A stretch of 64,000 bases of DNA, taken from assembly GCF_030407765.1 (NCBI RefSeq), contig NZ_JASDCU010000001.1:62001-126000 (forward strand), in the 5' to 3' direction. Under the pieces are notes generated by a model. The model searched no databases. It worked only from the letters and a program-made list of their open reading frames with translations, and was not told the DNA's origin. This document shows, piece by piece, positions 1 through 8,198 of the stretch. A program made the translations under genes and the position numbers. Numbering within the stretch: the first letter of the stretch is position 1; each line of letters opens with the position of its first letter. The DNA comes from Microbacterium sp. APC 3901 (GTDB lineage Bacteria; Actinomycetota; Actinomycetes; Actinomycetales; Microbacteriaceae).

Positions 1-429
1 CGTCTCCTCCGCCTGCTCGCCCCACTGGGCCTGCGTCTCGAACAGTCGGTGGTACATGTCCTCGAAGCGGTCCTGCTCCGCCGCAGCCTCGGCGGCGAGA
101 GCGGCCTGCGTCGAGTTGATGTGCCCCGGAAGCGGGAAATAGCGGACGACATAGGTGATCTCGCCGTCGTACTTCTCGCGAAGGTCTTCGACGATCGGAT
201 AGAACGCGGCGCACGCCTCGCACTCGAAGTCGAGGAACTCGACGACCGTGACGGCATCGGGCCCGCCGTCGTCGAGCACGTGCGAGTCGGTGCGAACGGT
301 CTGCAGCCTCTCACCCTCGGGCGGCGACGGATCGGCCGCTCGCTGCGACATGGCGTAGACGATGCCGACGATCGCGAGGACGATCGCGACGGCGATGGCG
401 ATCAGGGTCGCCTTGACAGGGGTCTTCAT
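1..429 (-). CDS. DsbA-like thioredoxin-fold protein (partial, C-terminus outside window)
   Basis: The visible 143 residues begin with a short basic segment and one hydrophobic helix (about residues 7-27), which fits a signal anchor. A thioredoxin-type domain follows, with the redox pair C70-E-A-C73 inside the strand-turn context EFLDFECEAC. This is the layout of DsbA/Frankia-type membrane-anchored disulfide oxidoreductases acting outside the membrane. The ATG at 429 is the only start upstream of the hydrophobic helix. The neighbour at 516-929 is on the same strand. The fold assignment is solid; the exact substrate is unknown. Confidence 0.85.
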   Translation of the reverse strand, partial: MKTPVKATLIAIAVAIVLAIVGIVYAMSQRAADPSPPEGERLQTVRTDSHVLDDGGPDAVTVVEFLDFECEACAAFYPIVEDLREKYDGEITYVVRYFPLPGHINSTQAALAAEAAAEQDRFEDMYHRLFETQAQWGEQAEET

Positions 430-515
430 GGGGTTCTCCAACGGTTCGGATCAGGCAGGGTGATCGGGCCGCGGCAAGTGCGCGGCCGGGGTCGCCGACG
501 AGCGGCGTGCCTGAT

Positions 516-929
516 TCAGGTGCGGGAGAGCGAGAGCTGCGTGAGGGTGAGAGCGGGCACGTGCCGGCGAGGACCGGCACGGCTGGGCGCGGATGCGCGA
601 TGCGCGACGGCGCGCCGGATCAGTGTGGCGCCCCTGCCCGACCGGAGCGACAGCAGCACGAGCAGGAAGCAGCAGAGCGCGGCGATCACGACGGTCCCGG
701 TGTCCGACGGAGTGGTGTCGGTCACACTCGTGTCGGCGTGGTGGCCCGAGACCGACGCGACGCTCGCACCCGGTGCGAGGCACAGCGTCGTGTGCGCATA
801 CGCCGTGCCGTGCGACGTCGACCACGCGCCGATCACCAGCAGCAGGGCGAGGCCGAGCGCGAGACCGATCCGGAGGACCAGCATCCGCTCGACGCCCTGG
901 TGGCGCAGTCGCATCGACGGGGCAGGCAT
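516..929 (-). CDS. small membrane protein, resembles DUF6153 family
   Basis: The 137-residue product has a hydrophobic segment near residues 17-37, a short His-containing extracytoplasmic stretch with CLAPG and HH, a second hydrophobic segment (about 82-95, ALCCFLLVLL), and a basic tail ending in LSLSRT. That layout resembles the small actinobacterial DUF6153 proteins, but I assign this from pattern memory only. A second start (ATG, residue 16) would also retain both helices. A TAGACT box lies nine bases upstream of the first ATG, suggesting a very short leader. Function unknown. Confidence 0.6.
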   Translation of the reverse strand: MPAPSMRLRHQGVERMLVLRIGLALGLALLLVIGAWSTSHGTAYAHTTLCLAPGASVASVSGHHADTSVTDTTPSDTGTVVIAALCCFLLVLLSLRSGRGATLIRRAVAHRASAPSRAGPRRHVPALTLTQLSLSRT

Positions 930-938
930 GGTGCGCGC

Positions 939-944
939 AGTCTA
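939..944 (-). promoter_or_regulatory. -10 box of the 516-929 gene
   Basis: TAGACT on the minus strand, nine bases before the ATG at 929. No convincing -35 is visible. Confidence 0.4.
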
Positions 945-1006
945 ACGATCGGGCATCGGCGCCCGCCCGCAGGCGCCCCCGCGGATCCACGTCTCGCAGA
1001 CCCGCC

Positions 1007-1012
1007 TACACT
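1007..1012 (+). promoter_or_regulatory. -10 box, probably leaderless start of the 1019 gene
   Basis: TACACT is followed by exactly six bases (GGAGGG) and then GTG, so transcription should begin at or next to the start codon. Confidence 0.5.
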
Positions 1013-1018
1013 GGAGGG

Positions 1019-1387
1019 GTGGCGAGACTGTTGATCGTGGGCGGCTTCCTGGCCGCCATCTTCTGGGTGTTCAGCATCGTCGACTGCGCAGTGCAGCCGC
1101 CGACGCGGCACCGGGGTGTGCCCAAGGCCGCCTGGATCGCCATCGTCGTCTTCATTCCGGTCATCGGCGGGATCCTCTGGTTCACGCTCGGCCGTCGCCG
1201 CGCCAACGACAACGGCGGGGCGATCCGGATCCTCGCGCCCGACGACGATCCCCAGTTCCTCCGCAGCATCAGCAAGAGCGAGCAGGATGCCCGCATCCGC
1301 CGTCTCGAAGAGGAACTCGCGAAGCTCGAAGACGAGACCGACGACGGCACCGCACCCGACGGCACGGCGCCGGACACGCGTCCGTGA
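1019..1387 (+). CDS. PLDc_N-domain two-helix membrane protein
   Basis: The 122-residue protein has two membrane helices (about residues 4-20 and 38-55), joined by a loop containing DCAVQPPTRHRGVPK and followed by WFTLGRRR. This is the pattern of the phospholipase-D-nuclease N-terminal (PLDc_N) family, small membrane proteins of unknown function. The C-terminal 60 residues are charged and partly coiled (RRLEEELAKLEDE). GTG at 1019 is chosen because the frame further upstream has no conserved features and TACACT lies six bases before it. The stop overlaps menD by four bases (GTGA), so the two are probably co-transcribed. Confidence 0.8.
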   Translation: MARLLIVGGFLAAIFWVFSIVDCAVQPPTRHRGVPKAAWIAIVVFIPVIGGILWFTLGRRRANDNGGAIRILAPDDDPQFLRSISKSEQDARIRRLEEELAKLEDETDDGTAPDGTAPDTRP

Positions 1388-3048
1388 CAGCATCGCCGGC
1401 GATGGATGCCGCGGCATCCCTGATCGCCGACCTCATCGGTCACGGTGTGCGCGATCTCGTGCTCTCACCGGGCTCCCGCTCTCAGGCGCTTGCGCTCGCC
1501 GCAGTGCACGCTGCGAACCAGGGACACCTTCGCCTGCACGTGCGCATCGACGAGCGCGTCGCCGGGTTCACGGCATTGGGTCTCTCGCGTGAGACCGGTG
1601 TTCCCACCGCCGTGCTCTGCACGTCGGGAACCGCCGTCGCGAACCTCCTCCCGGCGACGATGGAGGCCTTCCACTCCGGAGTGCCGCTGCTGCTGCTGAC
1701 CGCCGACAGGCCGCCGGAGCTCCGCGGAGTCGGAGCGAACCAGGCGACGATCCAACCCGGCATGTTCGCCTCCTGGGTGCGTGAGCAGATCGACGCACCT
1801 GTTCCTGGCGACGGCGACTGGTCGGGGCTCGCGGCACCAGCCGTGGCAGTCGCGATGGGAGCGGATGCCGCGCACGGCCTCCCCGGGGTCTCGGGCCCCG
1901 TGCACCTGAATCTGCCGTCACGAGAGCCGCTCTCGGGTGACCTCCCTGCCGTCGACATCGCCGCCGGTGAGGCTCCGAGAGCGGTCGCTGCGGATGCGCT
2001 CGTGCTCGAGCGCGGGCTGCGCACCGTCGTCATCGCGGGCGCCGATGCCGGCCCGGATGCCGAAGAGGTCGCGCACGCCGGATCCTGGCCGCTGATCGCC
2101 GAGATCGTCAGCGGCGCCCGTTTCGGACGCCAGGTCGTGCACGGCTATCGTGCGCTTCTGACCGACGACGCGCTGGGTGGACGGATCGAGCGGGCCGTCG
2201 TGCTGGGGCATCCGACTCTCAGCCGCGAGGTGGCCCGCCTGCTGTCGCGAGCCGACGTCGAGGTGATCGCCGTCCGCCGAGGCGGTGAGGCTCTCGACCT
2301 CAACGGACGCACGAGGCCTGCAGCATCCGTCGCGGTCGCCACCGGCCCCGCCGACCGCGAGTGGCTCGGCGCCTGGCTCACGGCATCCGCAGCTCACGCC
2401 GTCGACCTCAGCGAGCGGGCTCCTGACCAGGGCGGTCTCACCTCCGATGATCCGTCCGCTCGACGCGATGCCGTGAAGGCCGAGCTGGCAGCGGTGCGCC
2501 GTCCGCTCGACCGCGAGCTCCTCGCCGATGCCGTCTGGCGTGCGACCTGGCCGCACGACCGACTCGTGTTCGGGTCTTCCCGTCTCGTCAGGGTGGCCGA
2601 CTCGGTGCTGGGCGGCAAGAAGGTCCCCGTGCACGCCAACCGCGGACTCGCCGGGATCGACGGCACGATCGCCACCGCCACCGGCATCGCTCTCGCGAGT
2701 CAGGCCGGGGGCGCCCCCGGGGTCACCCGCGTGCTGCTCGGCGACCTCGCCTTCCTGCACGATGTCGGAGCGCTGATGCTGCCGCCGGACGAGCGCGAGC
2801 CGCGCATCCAGGTCATCGTGGGCAACGACGGCGGCGGCACGATCTTCGACGGCCTGGAGGTCGCGGGCACCGCGGCTCGCGCCGACCTCGACAGGGCGTT
2901 CTACACCCCCCAAGCGGTGCGTCTCGAGCAGCTGGCTCTCGCCTACGGGTGGGAGTACCAGCGCGTCACGACCCGCACCGCGCTCGATCAGGCCCTCACG
3001 ACTCCGGCCGGTGGCCGGCAGTTGATCGAGGTGCCGCTCGCGCGCTGA
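1384..3048 (+). CDS. menD: MenD, SEPHCHC synthase
   Basis: Thiamine-diphosphate enzyme of menaquinone synthesis that joins 2-oxoglutarate-derived succinic semialdehyde to isochorismate. At 554 residues it has the usual family length. Visible marks are LSPGSRSQ (27-34), the ThDP-activating glutamate in IDERVAGF (E57), TSGTA (80-84), the TADRPPELR segment (from 106), and the C-terminal cofactor region with GDLAFLHD (453-460) and NDGGGTIF (481-488). It starts at GTG with a four-base overlap with the preceding gene. Its substrate would come from MenF (4052-5317), so the two enzymes are encoded close together but on opposite strands. Confidence 0.96.
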   Translation: MTASPAMDAAASLIADLIGHGVRDLVLSPGSRSQALALAAVHAANQGHLRLHVRIDERVAGFTALGLSRETGVPTAVLCTSGTAVANLLPATMEAFHSGVPLLLLTADRPPELRGVGANQATIQPGMFASWVREQIDAPVPGDGDWSGLAAPAVAVAMGADAAHGLPGVSGPVHLNLPSREPLSGDLPAVDIAAGEAPRAVAADALVLERGLRTVVIAGADAGPDAEEVAHAGSWPLIAEIVSGARFGRQVVHGYRALLTDDALGGRIERAVVLGHPTLSREVARLLSRADVEVIAVRRGGEALDLNGRTRPAASVAVATGPADREWLGAWLTASAAHAVDLSERAPDQGGLTSDDPSARRDAVKAELAAVRRPLDRELLADAVWRATWPHDRLVFGSSRLVRVADSVLGGKKVPVHANRGLAGIDGTIATATGIALASQAGGAPGVTRVLLGDLAFLHDVGALMLPPDEREPRIQVIVGNDGGGTIFDGLEVAGTAARADLDRAFYTPQAVRLEQLALAYGWEYQRVTTRTALDQALTTPAGGRQLIEVPLAR

Positions 3049-3091
3049 TCCCGTTCGGCGCAGAGAGCGTCCGCAGTGGCAGGATGAACGC

Positions 3092-3934
3092 ATGACAGCG
3101 CACGAGTGGGCGAAGACCCTCCAGGTCGGCGACGGATTCCGTCTCTCCGATGTCGATCCGCGGAGCACCGCCGGGTACGGTGGCGCGAAGGCCGACGGCA
3201 GGCGGGATCTCGAGGCCGGACTCGACGAGCTCAACCAGCTGCAGGAGCGGCTGTTCGCAGAGAGTCGCGTCGGGGTCGCGAAGGACTCGGTGCTGCTGAT
3301 CCTGCAGGCGATGGACTCCGCGGGCAAGGGAGGCATCGTTCGGCACGTCGTCGGCGGCGTCGACCCGCAGGGTGTCGCGCTCACGGCGTTCAAGGCGCCG
3401 ACCGACGAGGAGCTCGCGCACGACTTCCTCTGGCGAGTGGCCAAGCGGCTGCCGGACCCCGGATTCATCGGCGTCTTCGACCGCTCGCACTACGAGGACG
3501 TGCTGATCGGTCGGGTGCGGTCGCTGGCCCCGGCAGACGAGATCGAACGTCGGTATGACGCGATCAACGAGTTCGAGGCGGAGGCTGCGGCATCAGGCAC
3601 CCGCATCATCAAGGTCATGCTGCACATCTCGCCCGACGAGCAGAAGTCGCGGCTGATGGAGCGGCTCGAGCGGGCCGACAAGCACTGGAAGTACAACCCG
3701 GGCGATGTCGACGAGCGACTGCTCTGGGACGACTACATGTCGGCGTATCAGACGGTGTTCGACCGCACGTCGACCGCTGCGGCGCCGTGGCATGTGATCC
3801 CGGCAGACCACAAGTGGTTCGCCCGCCTCGCCGTGCAGGAGCTGCTGCTCGATGCACTGCAGCAGATCGATCCGCAGTGGCCGGCGGCCACCTTCGACGT
3901 CGAGGCCGAGAAGAAGCGCCTCGCGGCCAGCTGA
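3092..3934 (+). CDS. ppk2: PPK2-family polyphosphate kinase
   Basis: The enzyme transfers phosphate between polyphosphate and nucleotides. The 280 residues form a single PPK2 domain with the Walker A-like MDSAGKGG (74-81), the Walker B-like FDRSHYEDVL (129-138), a basic lid segment (ADKHWKYNPGD) and a C-terminal WHVIPADHKWFAR motif. Length and motifs fit the single-domain PPK2 proteins; nucleotide preference cannot be read from sequence. CAGGAT six bases before the ATG could be a weak -10. It faces menF convergently across a large inverted repeat. Confidence 0.93.
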   Translation: MTAHEWAKTLQVGDGFRLSDVDPRSTAGYGGAKADGRRDLEAGLDELNQLQERLFAESRVGVAKDSVLLILQAMDSAGKGGIVRHVVGGVDPQGVALTAFKAPTDEELAHDFLWRVAKRLPDPGFIGVFDRSHYEDVLIGRVRSLAPADEIERRYDAINEFEAEAAASGTRIIKVMLHISPDEQKSRLMERLERADKHWKYNPGDVDERLLWDDYMSAYQTVFDRTSTAAAPWHVIPADHKWFARLAVQELLLDALQQIDPQWPAATFDVEAEKKRLAAS

Positions 3935-3946
3935 GCAGGCCGACGC

Positions 3947-4038
3947 CGCGTTCACAATTCAGCATGGTCAGCGCCTCGTCGGCCTGAGCGGACCTGACGG
4001 AGACCGTCATCCGCGATTCATGCTGAATCGTGAACGCG
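3947..4038. repeat. 20-bp inverted repeat between convergent ppk2 and menF
   Basis: The arms 3947-3966 and 4019-4038 are complementary except at one position and are separated by 52 bases. A second palindrome, GATTCA-TGC-TGAATC, sits at 4015-4029 and straddles the inner edge of the right arm. The site could be a bidirectional terminator, but it has a very large loop and no U-tract, so a protein-binding site is also possible. Confidence 0.6.
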
Positions 4039-4051
4039 TCGTCGCGGAGAG

Positions 4052-5317
4052 TCAGGCGAGGGCGTCGACCAGCGGACGGAACTTGACGCGGGTCTCGAGC
4101 AGCTCCGACTCGGGGTCCGAGCCCGCGACGATCCCCGCGCCCGCGTAGGCGGTGACCGCGATGTCGGTCTCAGCGGCAGCGAACTGCGCGCAGCGCAGCG
4201 CGATGGCCCACTCGCCGTTGCCTGCCGCGTCGACCCATCCGACCGGACCGGCATAGCGTCCGCGGTCGAACGGCTCGAGTTCGCGGATCGTCGCGATCGC
4301 CGCGGAGGTGGGCGTTCCTGCCACGGCTGCCGTCGGATGCAGGGCGCCGACCAGGTCGAGCGACGAACCGCCGTCGGCCAACTCGCCTTCGACATCGGTC
4401 GCCAGGTGGAACAGGTTCGGCAGCTTGAGCAGGAACGGCTGCTCGCTCGCAGCCAGCGCGCGCGTGTGCGGGCGCAGCGAGGCGAGCACGCTCTGCACCG
4501 CGTAGCCGTGCTCGTCGAGATCCTTGGTGCTCGATGCCAGATGAGCGGATGCCGCGGTGTCGGCGTCGGCATCGGCTCCACGTCCGATGGTTCCGGCGAG
4601 CACGCGGGCGGTGACGGTGTGCTGCTGCACGGTGACGAGCGTCTCGGGGCTCGCGCCGATCAGGCCGTCGACCGCGAAGGCCCAGGTGTCGGGGTATCCG
4701 GTCGACAACGCGCGCACGAGACGGCGCAGGTCGGATCCGGCGGGGATGCTGCCGGTGAGGTCGCGAGCGAGAACGACCTTGCTGAGCTCGCCGTCGGCGA
4801 TGCGGGCGAGCGCCTGACGCACGGAATCCTGGTAGCCCTGCGGGCTCTGCGCACCCGGACCCACCGTGCCGGCCCAGTGTGGGCCGTAGGCGATCGTCGA
4901 CGCAGCGGACTGCGGTGCGAGAGCGGAGTGCGGCGTCGACGACGAGCTGATGCGGGTGAGCCACGTGCGCCCGTGGTGTCGGCCGATCACGAGCGCGGGC
5001 ACGACGAGGACGCTGTCAGCGTGGGAGTCCTCATCGAAGGTCAGTGCGCCGAAGGCGACGAGGCCGGAGCCGGGGAGCGCGAGCTCGTCATCGATCTCGG
5101 CATCCTGAGCCAGGTCTCGCCAGGCTGCGGCGATGGCGGCCGAGCGCAGGGGCGCCGTGCCCGCGGGTATGCGGATCGTCTCGACCACGCCGTCTCCCAC
5201 GGCGACGATGCCGTCACCACGACGCAGCCATGCGAGGGGCCGCGACGGGTCGGCATAAGCCAGGAGATCCTCGACCGGATCGATCTCACGGGTCTCCACG
5301 ACCAGCCTGCTGCTCAC
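4052..5317 (-). CDS. menF: MenF, isochorismate synthase
   Basis: The enzyme converts chorismate to isochorismate, the entry step of menaquinone synthesis. In the 421 residues the chorismate-binding domain occupies about 160-415, with the general-base lysine in ELSKVVLAR (K180), GASPETLV (221-228), ALHPTAAVAGTP (325-336), and YAGAGIVAGS followed by DPESELLE (391-408). Isochorismate synthase rather than anthranilate or salicylate synthase is inferred from the linked menD and menG and the K180 context. The first ATG of the frame gives the usual family N-terminus. No other men genes lie on this side. Confidence 0.92.
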   Translation of the reverse strand: MSSRLVVETREIDPVEDLLAYADPSRPLAWLRRGDGIVAVGDGVVETIRIPAGTAPLRSAAIAAAWRDLAQDAEIDDELALPGSGLVAFGALTFDEDSHADSVLVVPALVIGRHHGRTWLTRISSSSTPHSALAPQSAASTIAYGPHWAGTVGPGAQSPQGYQDSVRQALARIADGELSKVVLARDLTGSIPAGSDLRRLVRALSTGYPDTWAFAVDGLIGASPETLVTVQQHTVTARVLAGTIGRGADADADTAASAHLASSTKDLDEHGYAVQSVLASLRPHTRALAASEQPFLLKLPNLFHLATDVEGELADGGSSLDLVGALHPTAAVAGTPTSAAIATIRELEPFDRGRYAGPVGWVDAAGNGEWAIALRCAQFAAAETDIAVTAYAGAGIVAGSDPESELLETRVKFRPLVDALA

Positions 5318-5753
5318 CTCTCCAGCCTAGTTCGTCGCTCGTCGACCGGCCTTCGCTGTGCCGCCTTTCCGGTGAGGTCGCCTGTCCGGTGAAGCGGCCT
5401 GTCCGGTGCGGTCGTCTGTCCGGTGCGGTCGTCTGTCCGGTGCGAGACCCGTGCTCGGACGTGAGACCGCCTTCCCGTCGCGAGACCCGCGTTCCCGACA
5501 GGGGTTTCGTGCGGTGGTGGCGGTTTCGGTCTGCGGTGGCGCGGGATTGGTGGGGCTCGGCCGTGAGACCGCCTTCCCGTCGCGAGACCCACGTTCTCGA
5601 CAGGGGTCTCGCGGCAAAGGGTGGGTCTCGCGGCGAACGGTGGGTCTCAGGGCAAAAGGTGGGTCTCGCGGCGAAAGGTGGGTCTCGCCACGACAGGGCG
5701 GTCTCGCTCATCCGCATCACCGTGATGTGAGAGACCCCGCTTACGCTGAGGGC
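5318..5753. repeat. non-coding patch of 17-bp and 19-bp tandem repeats plus a 49-bp duplication
   Basis: Three repeat types lie back to back. Five units with a 17-bp period run from 5366 to about 5450, with core TGTCCGGTG. A 49-bp sequence beginning GTGAGACCGCC occurs at 5461-5509 and again, with few changes, at 5563-5611. Five units with a 19-bp period run from 5601 to about 5695, core GGTGGGTCTCGCGGC. The element GAGACC/GGTCTC recurs throughout on both strands. An open frame crosses the region into the DUF402 gene, but its amino acids are simple repeats, so I treat it as non-coding. Confidence 0.8.
5742..5747 (+). promoter_or_regulatory. -10 box of the DUF402 gene
   Basis: TACGCT, then six bases (GAGGGC), then ATG at 5754. 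It lies directly at the end of the repeat patch. Confidence 0.45.
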
Positions 5754-6317
5754 ATGAGCGACGCCCGCCCCGAACCCGGCACCGAGATGATCTTCCAGTG
5801 GCGCAAGTGGGACGGCTCTCCGCATTGGCGACACGAGTGCGTGTACCTCGGCGCCGATGAGTGGGGCGACTGGCTCGGGCAGCCGGTCGGCTGGCCGAGT
5901 GCTCGGCCGGGAGCGGCCTACATCGCAGAGACCCCCAACGTGACGCTGGTGCCGCGACAGTCCGACTTCGCCCTGACGGTGAACCGCGATCACCCGAAGG
6001 GCATGCGGGTCTACATCGACATCGGATGGGATGTGCGCTGGTCGGATGACCCGCTGCTGGCGATCGGCATCGACATGGACCTCGACGTCGTGCGGGTCGA
6101 CGGGCCGCGGGGTATCTGGGTCGACGACCGAGACGAGTGGGCCGAGCACCGTGTGCGCTACGGATACCCCGCCGAGATCGTCACCGCGCTCGAGGCGCTC
6201 GCGCTCGACCTCGAGCGGCGCGTGCGCGATCAGACCGCTCCGTTCGACGATGCGACCCCGGATCTCTGGCTCGATCGCCTCGACGCGCTGCACCTCGCGC
6301 CTAGACTGGGCCTGTGA
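5754..6317 (+). CDS. DUF402 domain protein
   Basis: The 187-residue protein has the DUF402 core in its second half, with the signature YIDIGWDVRW, a DMDLDVVR strand, and IWVDDRDEWAEHRVRYGYP. DUF402 proteins of this fold include nucleotide phosphatases and RNA-associated domains, so a phosphate-ester hydrolase role is possible but not shown. The ATG at 5754 is chosen over the longer frame because upstream codons are repeat DNA. The stop overlaps the menG start by four bases (GTGA). Confidence 0.8.
   Translation: MSDARPEPGTEMIFQWRKWDGSPHWRHECVYLGADEWGDWLGQPVGWPSARPGAAYIAETPNVTLVPRQSDFALTVNRDHPKGMRVYIDIGWDVRWSDDPLLAIGIDMDLDVVRVDGPRGIWVDDRDEWAEHRVRYGYPAEIVTALEALALDLERRVRDQTAPFDDATPDLWLDRLDALHLAPRLGL
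6302..6307 (+). promoter_or_regulatory. -10 box of menG inside the end of the DUF402 gene
   Basis: TAGACT, six bases, then GTG at 6314. A TCGACG at 6280-6285 with a 16-base spacer is a reasonable -35. menG may therefore have its own leaderless promoter in addition to read-through. Confidence 0.45.
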
Positions 6318-7033
6318 CCTCGAACGAAGCAAACCGCGCCGATCTCGGCAAGGACCCCGCCCGCGTCAGCGGCATGTTCGACCAGGTCGCCGCGGGATAC
6401 GACCGCACGAACACGGCGATGACGGTCGGCAACGACGCCCTCTGGCGCGCAGCCACGACCAGGGCCGTGGCGCCGAAACCGGGGGAGAAGATCCTCGACC
6501 TCGGTGCGGGCACCGCCTCGTCGTCGGCATCCCTCGCCCGCAGCGGAGCGCAGGTCGTCGCCGCCGACTTCTCGCCCGGCATGCTCGCCGAGGGCAAGCG
6601 TCGGCACGGCAGCATCCGCAATCTCTCGTTCGTGCAGGCGGATGCCACCGATCTGCCGTTCGACGACGGCGAGTTCGACGCCGTCACCATGTCGTACGCC
6701 CTCCGCAACGTCAACGACCCCAAGAAGGCGCTGCGCGAGCTGCTGCGCGTGACGAAGCCGGGCGGCCGCCTCGTGATCAACGAGTTCTCGACCCCGCCCG
6801 GTGCGCTGTTCCGCGCCGGATACCGGTTCTACAACTCGCAGGTGCTGCCCCGAGTGGCCCGCGTCGCGGGAACGAACGGCGACGCCTACGACTACCTGAA
6901 CGAGTCGATCCGCGACTGGCCCGATCAGAAGAAGCTCGCCGCGTGGATCCGCGAGGCCGGCTGGACCGAGGTCGAGTACCGCAACCTCTCCTTCGGGATC
7001 GTCGCACTGCACCGGGCGTTCAAGGCCGCGTGA
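6314..7033 (+). CDS. menG: MenG/UbiE, demethylmenaquinone methyltransferase
   Basis: SAM-dependent C-methyltransferase that performs the last step of menaquinone synthesis at the membrane. In the 239 residues, FDQVAAGYDRTN (22-33) is the UbiE signature near the N-terminus, LDLGAGT (61-67) is SAM motif I, ADFSPGML follows as motif II, and the second signature is seen in YALRNVNDP and KPGGRLVINEFS. The following gene makes the isoprenoid chain, giving a functional pair. The GTG start overlaps the upstream stop. Confidence 0.95.
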   Translation: MTSNEANRADLGKDPARVSGMFDQVAAGYDRTNTAMTVGNDALWRAATTRAVAPKPGEKILDLGAGTASSSASLARSGAQVVAADFSPGMLAEGKRRHGSIRNLSFVQADATDLPFDDGEFDAVTMSYALRNVNDPKKALRELLRVTKPGGRLVINEFSTPPGALFRAGYRFYNSQVLPRVARVAGTNGDAYDYLNESIRDWPDQKKLAAWIREAGWTEVEYRNLSFGIVALHRAFKAA

Positions 7034-7066
7034 GTACGACGCGCGAACCCCCACAGCTGACGACGG

Positions 7067-7072
7067 TAGGCT
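7067..7072 (+). promoter_or_regulatory. -10 box of the polyprenyl synthase gene
   Basis: TAGGCT, six bases (GAGATC), then GTG at 7079. No clear -35. Confidence 0.4.
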
Positions 7073-7078
7073 GAGATC

Positions 7079-8140
7079 GTGACTTCGAGCCGCGTAGCCC
7101 CGGGTTCGCGACTGGCGAGCCGTCTCGGTTTCAGCGACCGTGTCTTCATCGGCACGGCAGGGCGACGTGTCGCTCAGGCGATCGAAGACGGTCTCGAGCG
7201 TGTCGAGACCGGTCTCGCCGACGATGTGCGCGTCGCCGACCCGCTCGCCGACGCGGCCAGCCGCTACCTCTATGAGGCGGGGGGCAAGCGCATCCGCCCC
7301 GTGCTGACCCTTCTGGCGGCACAGCTGGGCGACGGCAACACCGACCAGGTGATCGACGTCGCGAAGGCCCTCGAGATCACCCACCTCGGCTCGCTGTATC
7401 ACGACGACGTCATGGACGGGGCCGACCGCCGTCGCGGTGTGCCTGCGGCGCAGACCGTGTGGGGCAACAACATCGCCATCCTCACCGGCGACATCCTGTT
7501 CTCCCGTGCGAGCCAGCTGATGTCCCGACTGGGCGAGCGGGCGATCCGTCTGCAGGCCGACACGTTCGAGCGACTCGTCCTGGGGCAGATGCACGAGACC
7601 ATCGGCGCTCAGCCCGGCGACGACCCCATCGAGTTCTACCTCCAGGTGCTGGCCGACAAGACCGGCTCTCTGATCGCCGCGGCGACGCAGGGCGGTGTGA
7701 TCTTCTCGAACGCGCCCGCGCAGTATGAAGAGCCGCTGCGCGTCTATGGCGAGAAGATCGGCGTCGCGTTCCAGCTGCTCGACGATGTGATCGATCTCTC
7801 GGCGAAGCCCGAGGACACGGGCAAGGTGCCGGGCACAGATCTGCGCGCCGGGGTGCCGACGATGCCCTATCTGCTGCTGAAGGCCGAGACCGACGATGCG
7901 TCGATCGATCTCGCCGGACGCATCGACGAGGGTGTGTCCCGCATCGCCGAGGGGGCGGACCCCGCAATCCTCGACGGGCCGCTCACCGAGCTGCGCGATC
8001 ACGTCGGCACTCAGAAGACCCTCGCGCTCGCGCACTCCTGGACCCAGGATGCGATCGATGCGCTCGCCCCGCTCCCGCGCGGCACCGTGCGTGAAGCGCT
8101 CACCCGCTTCGCAGAGACCCTCGTCGAACGCTCCAGTTGA
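7079..8140 (+). CDS. long-chain trans-polyprenyl diphosphate synthase
   Basis: All-trans prenyltransferase that extends isopentenyl units to the side chain of menaquinone. In the 353 residues GGKRIRP (68-74) binds substrate, the first aspartate motif is DDVMD (109-113) followed by RRRG, and the second is DDVID (235-239). Small residues just before the first motif (GSLYHDD) fit a long-chain product. Position directly after menG supports heptaprenyl-to-undecaprenyl side-chain synthesis for quinone; chain length is inference. Confidence 0.93.
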   Translation: MTSSRVAPGSRLASRLGFSDRVFIGTAGRRVAQAIEDGLERVETGLADDVRVADPLADAASRYLYEAGGKRIRPVLTLLAAQLGDGNTDQVIDVAKALEITHLGSLYHDDVMDGADRRRGVPAAQTVWGNNIAILTGDILFSRASQLMSRLGERAIRLQADTFERLVLGQMHETIGAQPGDDPIEFYLQVLADKTGSLIAAATQGGVIFSNAPAQYEEPLRVYGEKIGVAFQLLDDVIDLSAKPEDTGKVPGTDLRAGVPTMPYLLLKAETDDASIDLAGRIDEGVSRIAEGADPAILDGPLTELRDHVGTQKTLALAHSWTQDAIDALAPLPRGTVREALTRFAETLVERSS

Positions 8141-8198
8141 TGCGTCGTGGCCCCAGTGCCACGCGCTCCGGATGTGACGGCATACGAAAGGACCCCTT

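Noticed and set aside
5366..5695. Possible CRISPR array
   Set aside because: Units are 17 or 19 bp and directly adjacent, without unique spacers, and there are no cas genes.
5406..5753. In-frame N-terminal extension of the DUF402 gene through the repeat patch
   Set aside because: The added residues are translations of tandem repeats, the family starts near MSDARPEPGTEM, and a leaderless -10 box sits six bases before that ATG.
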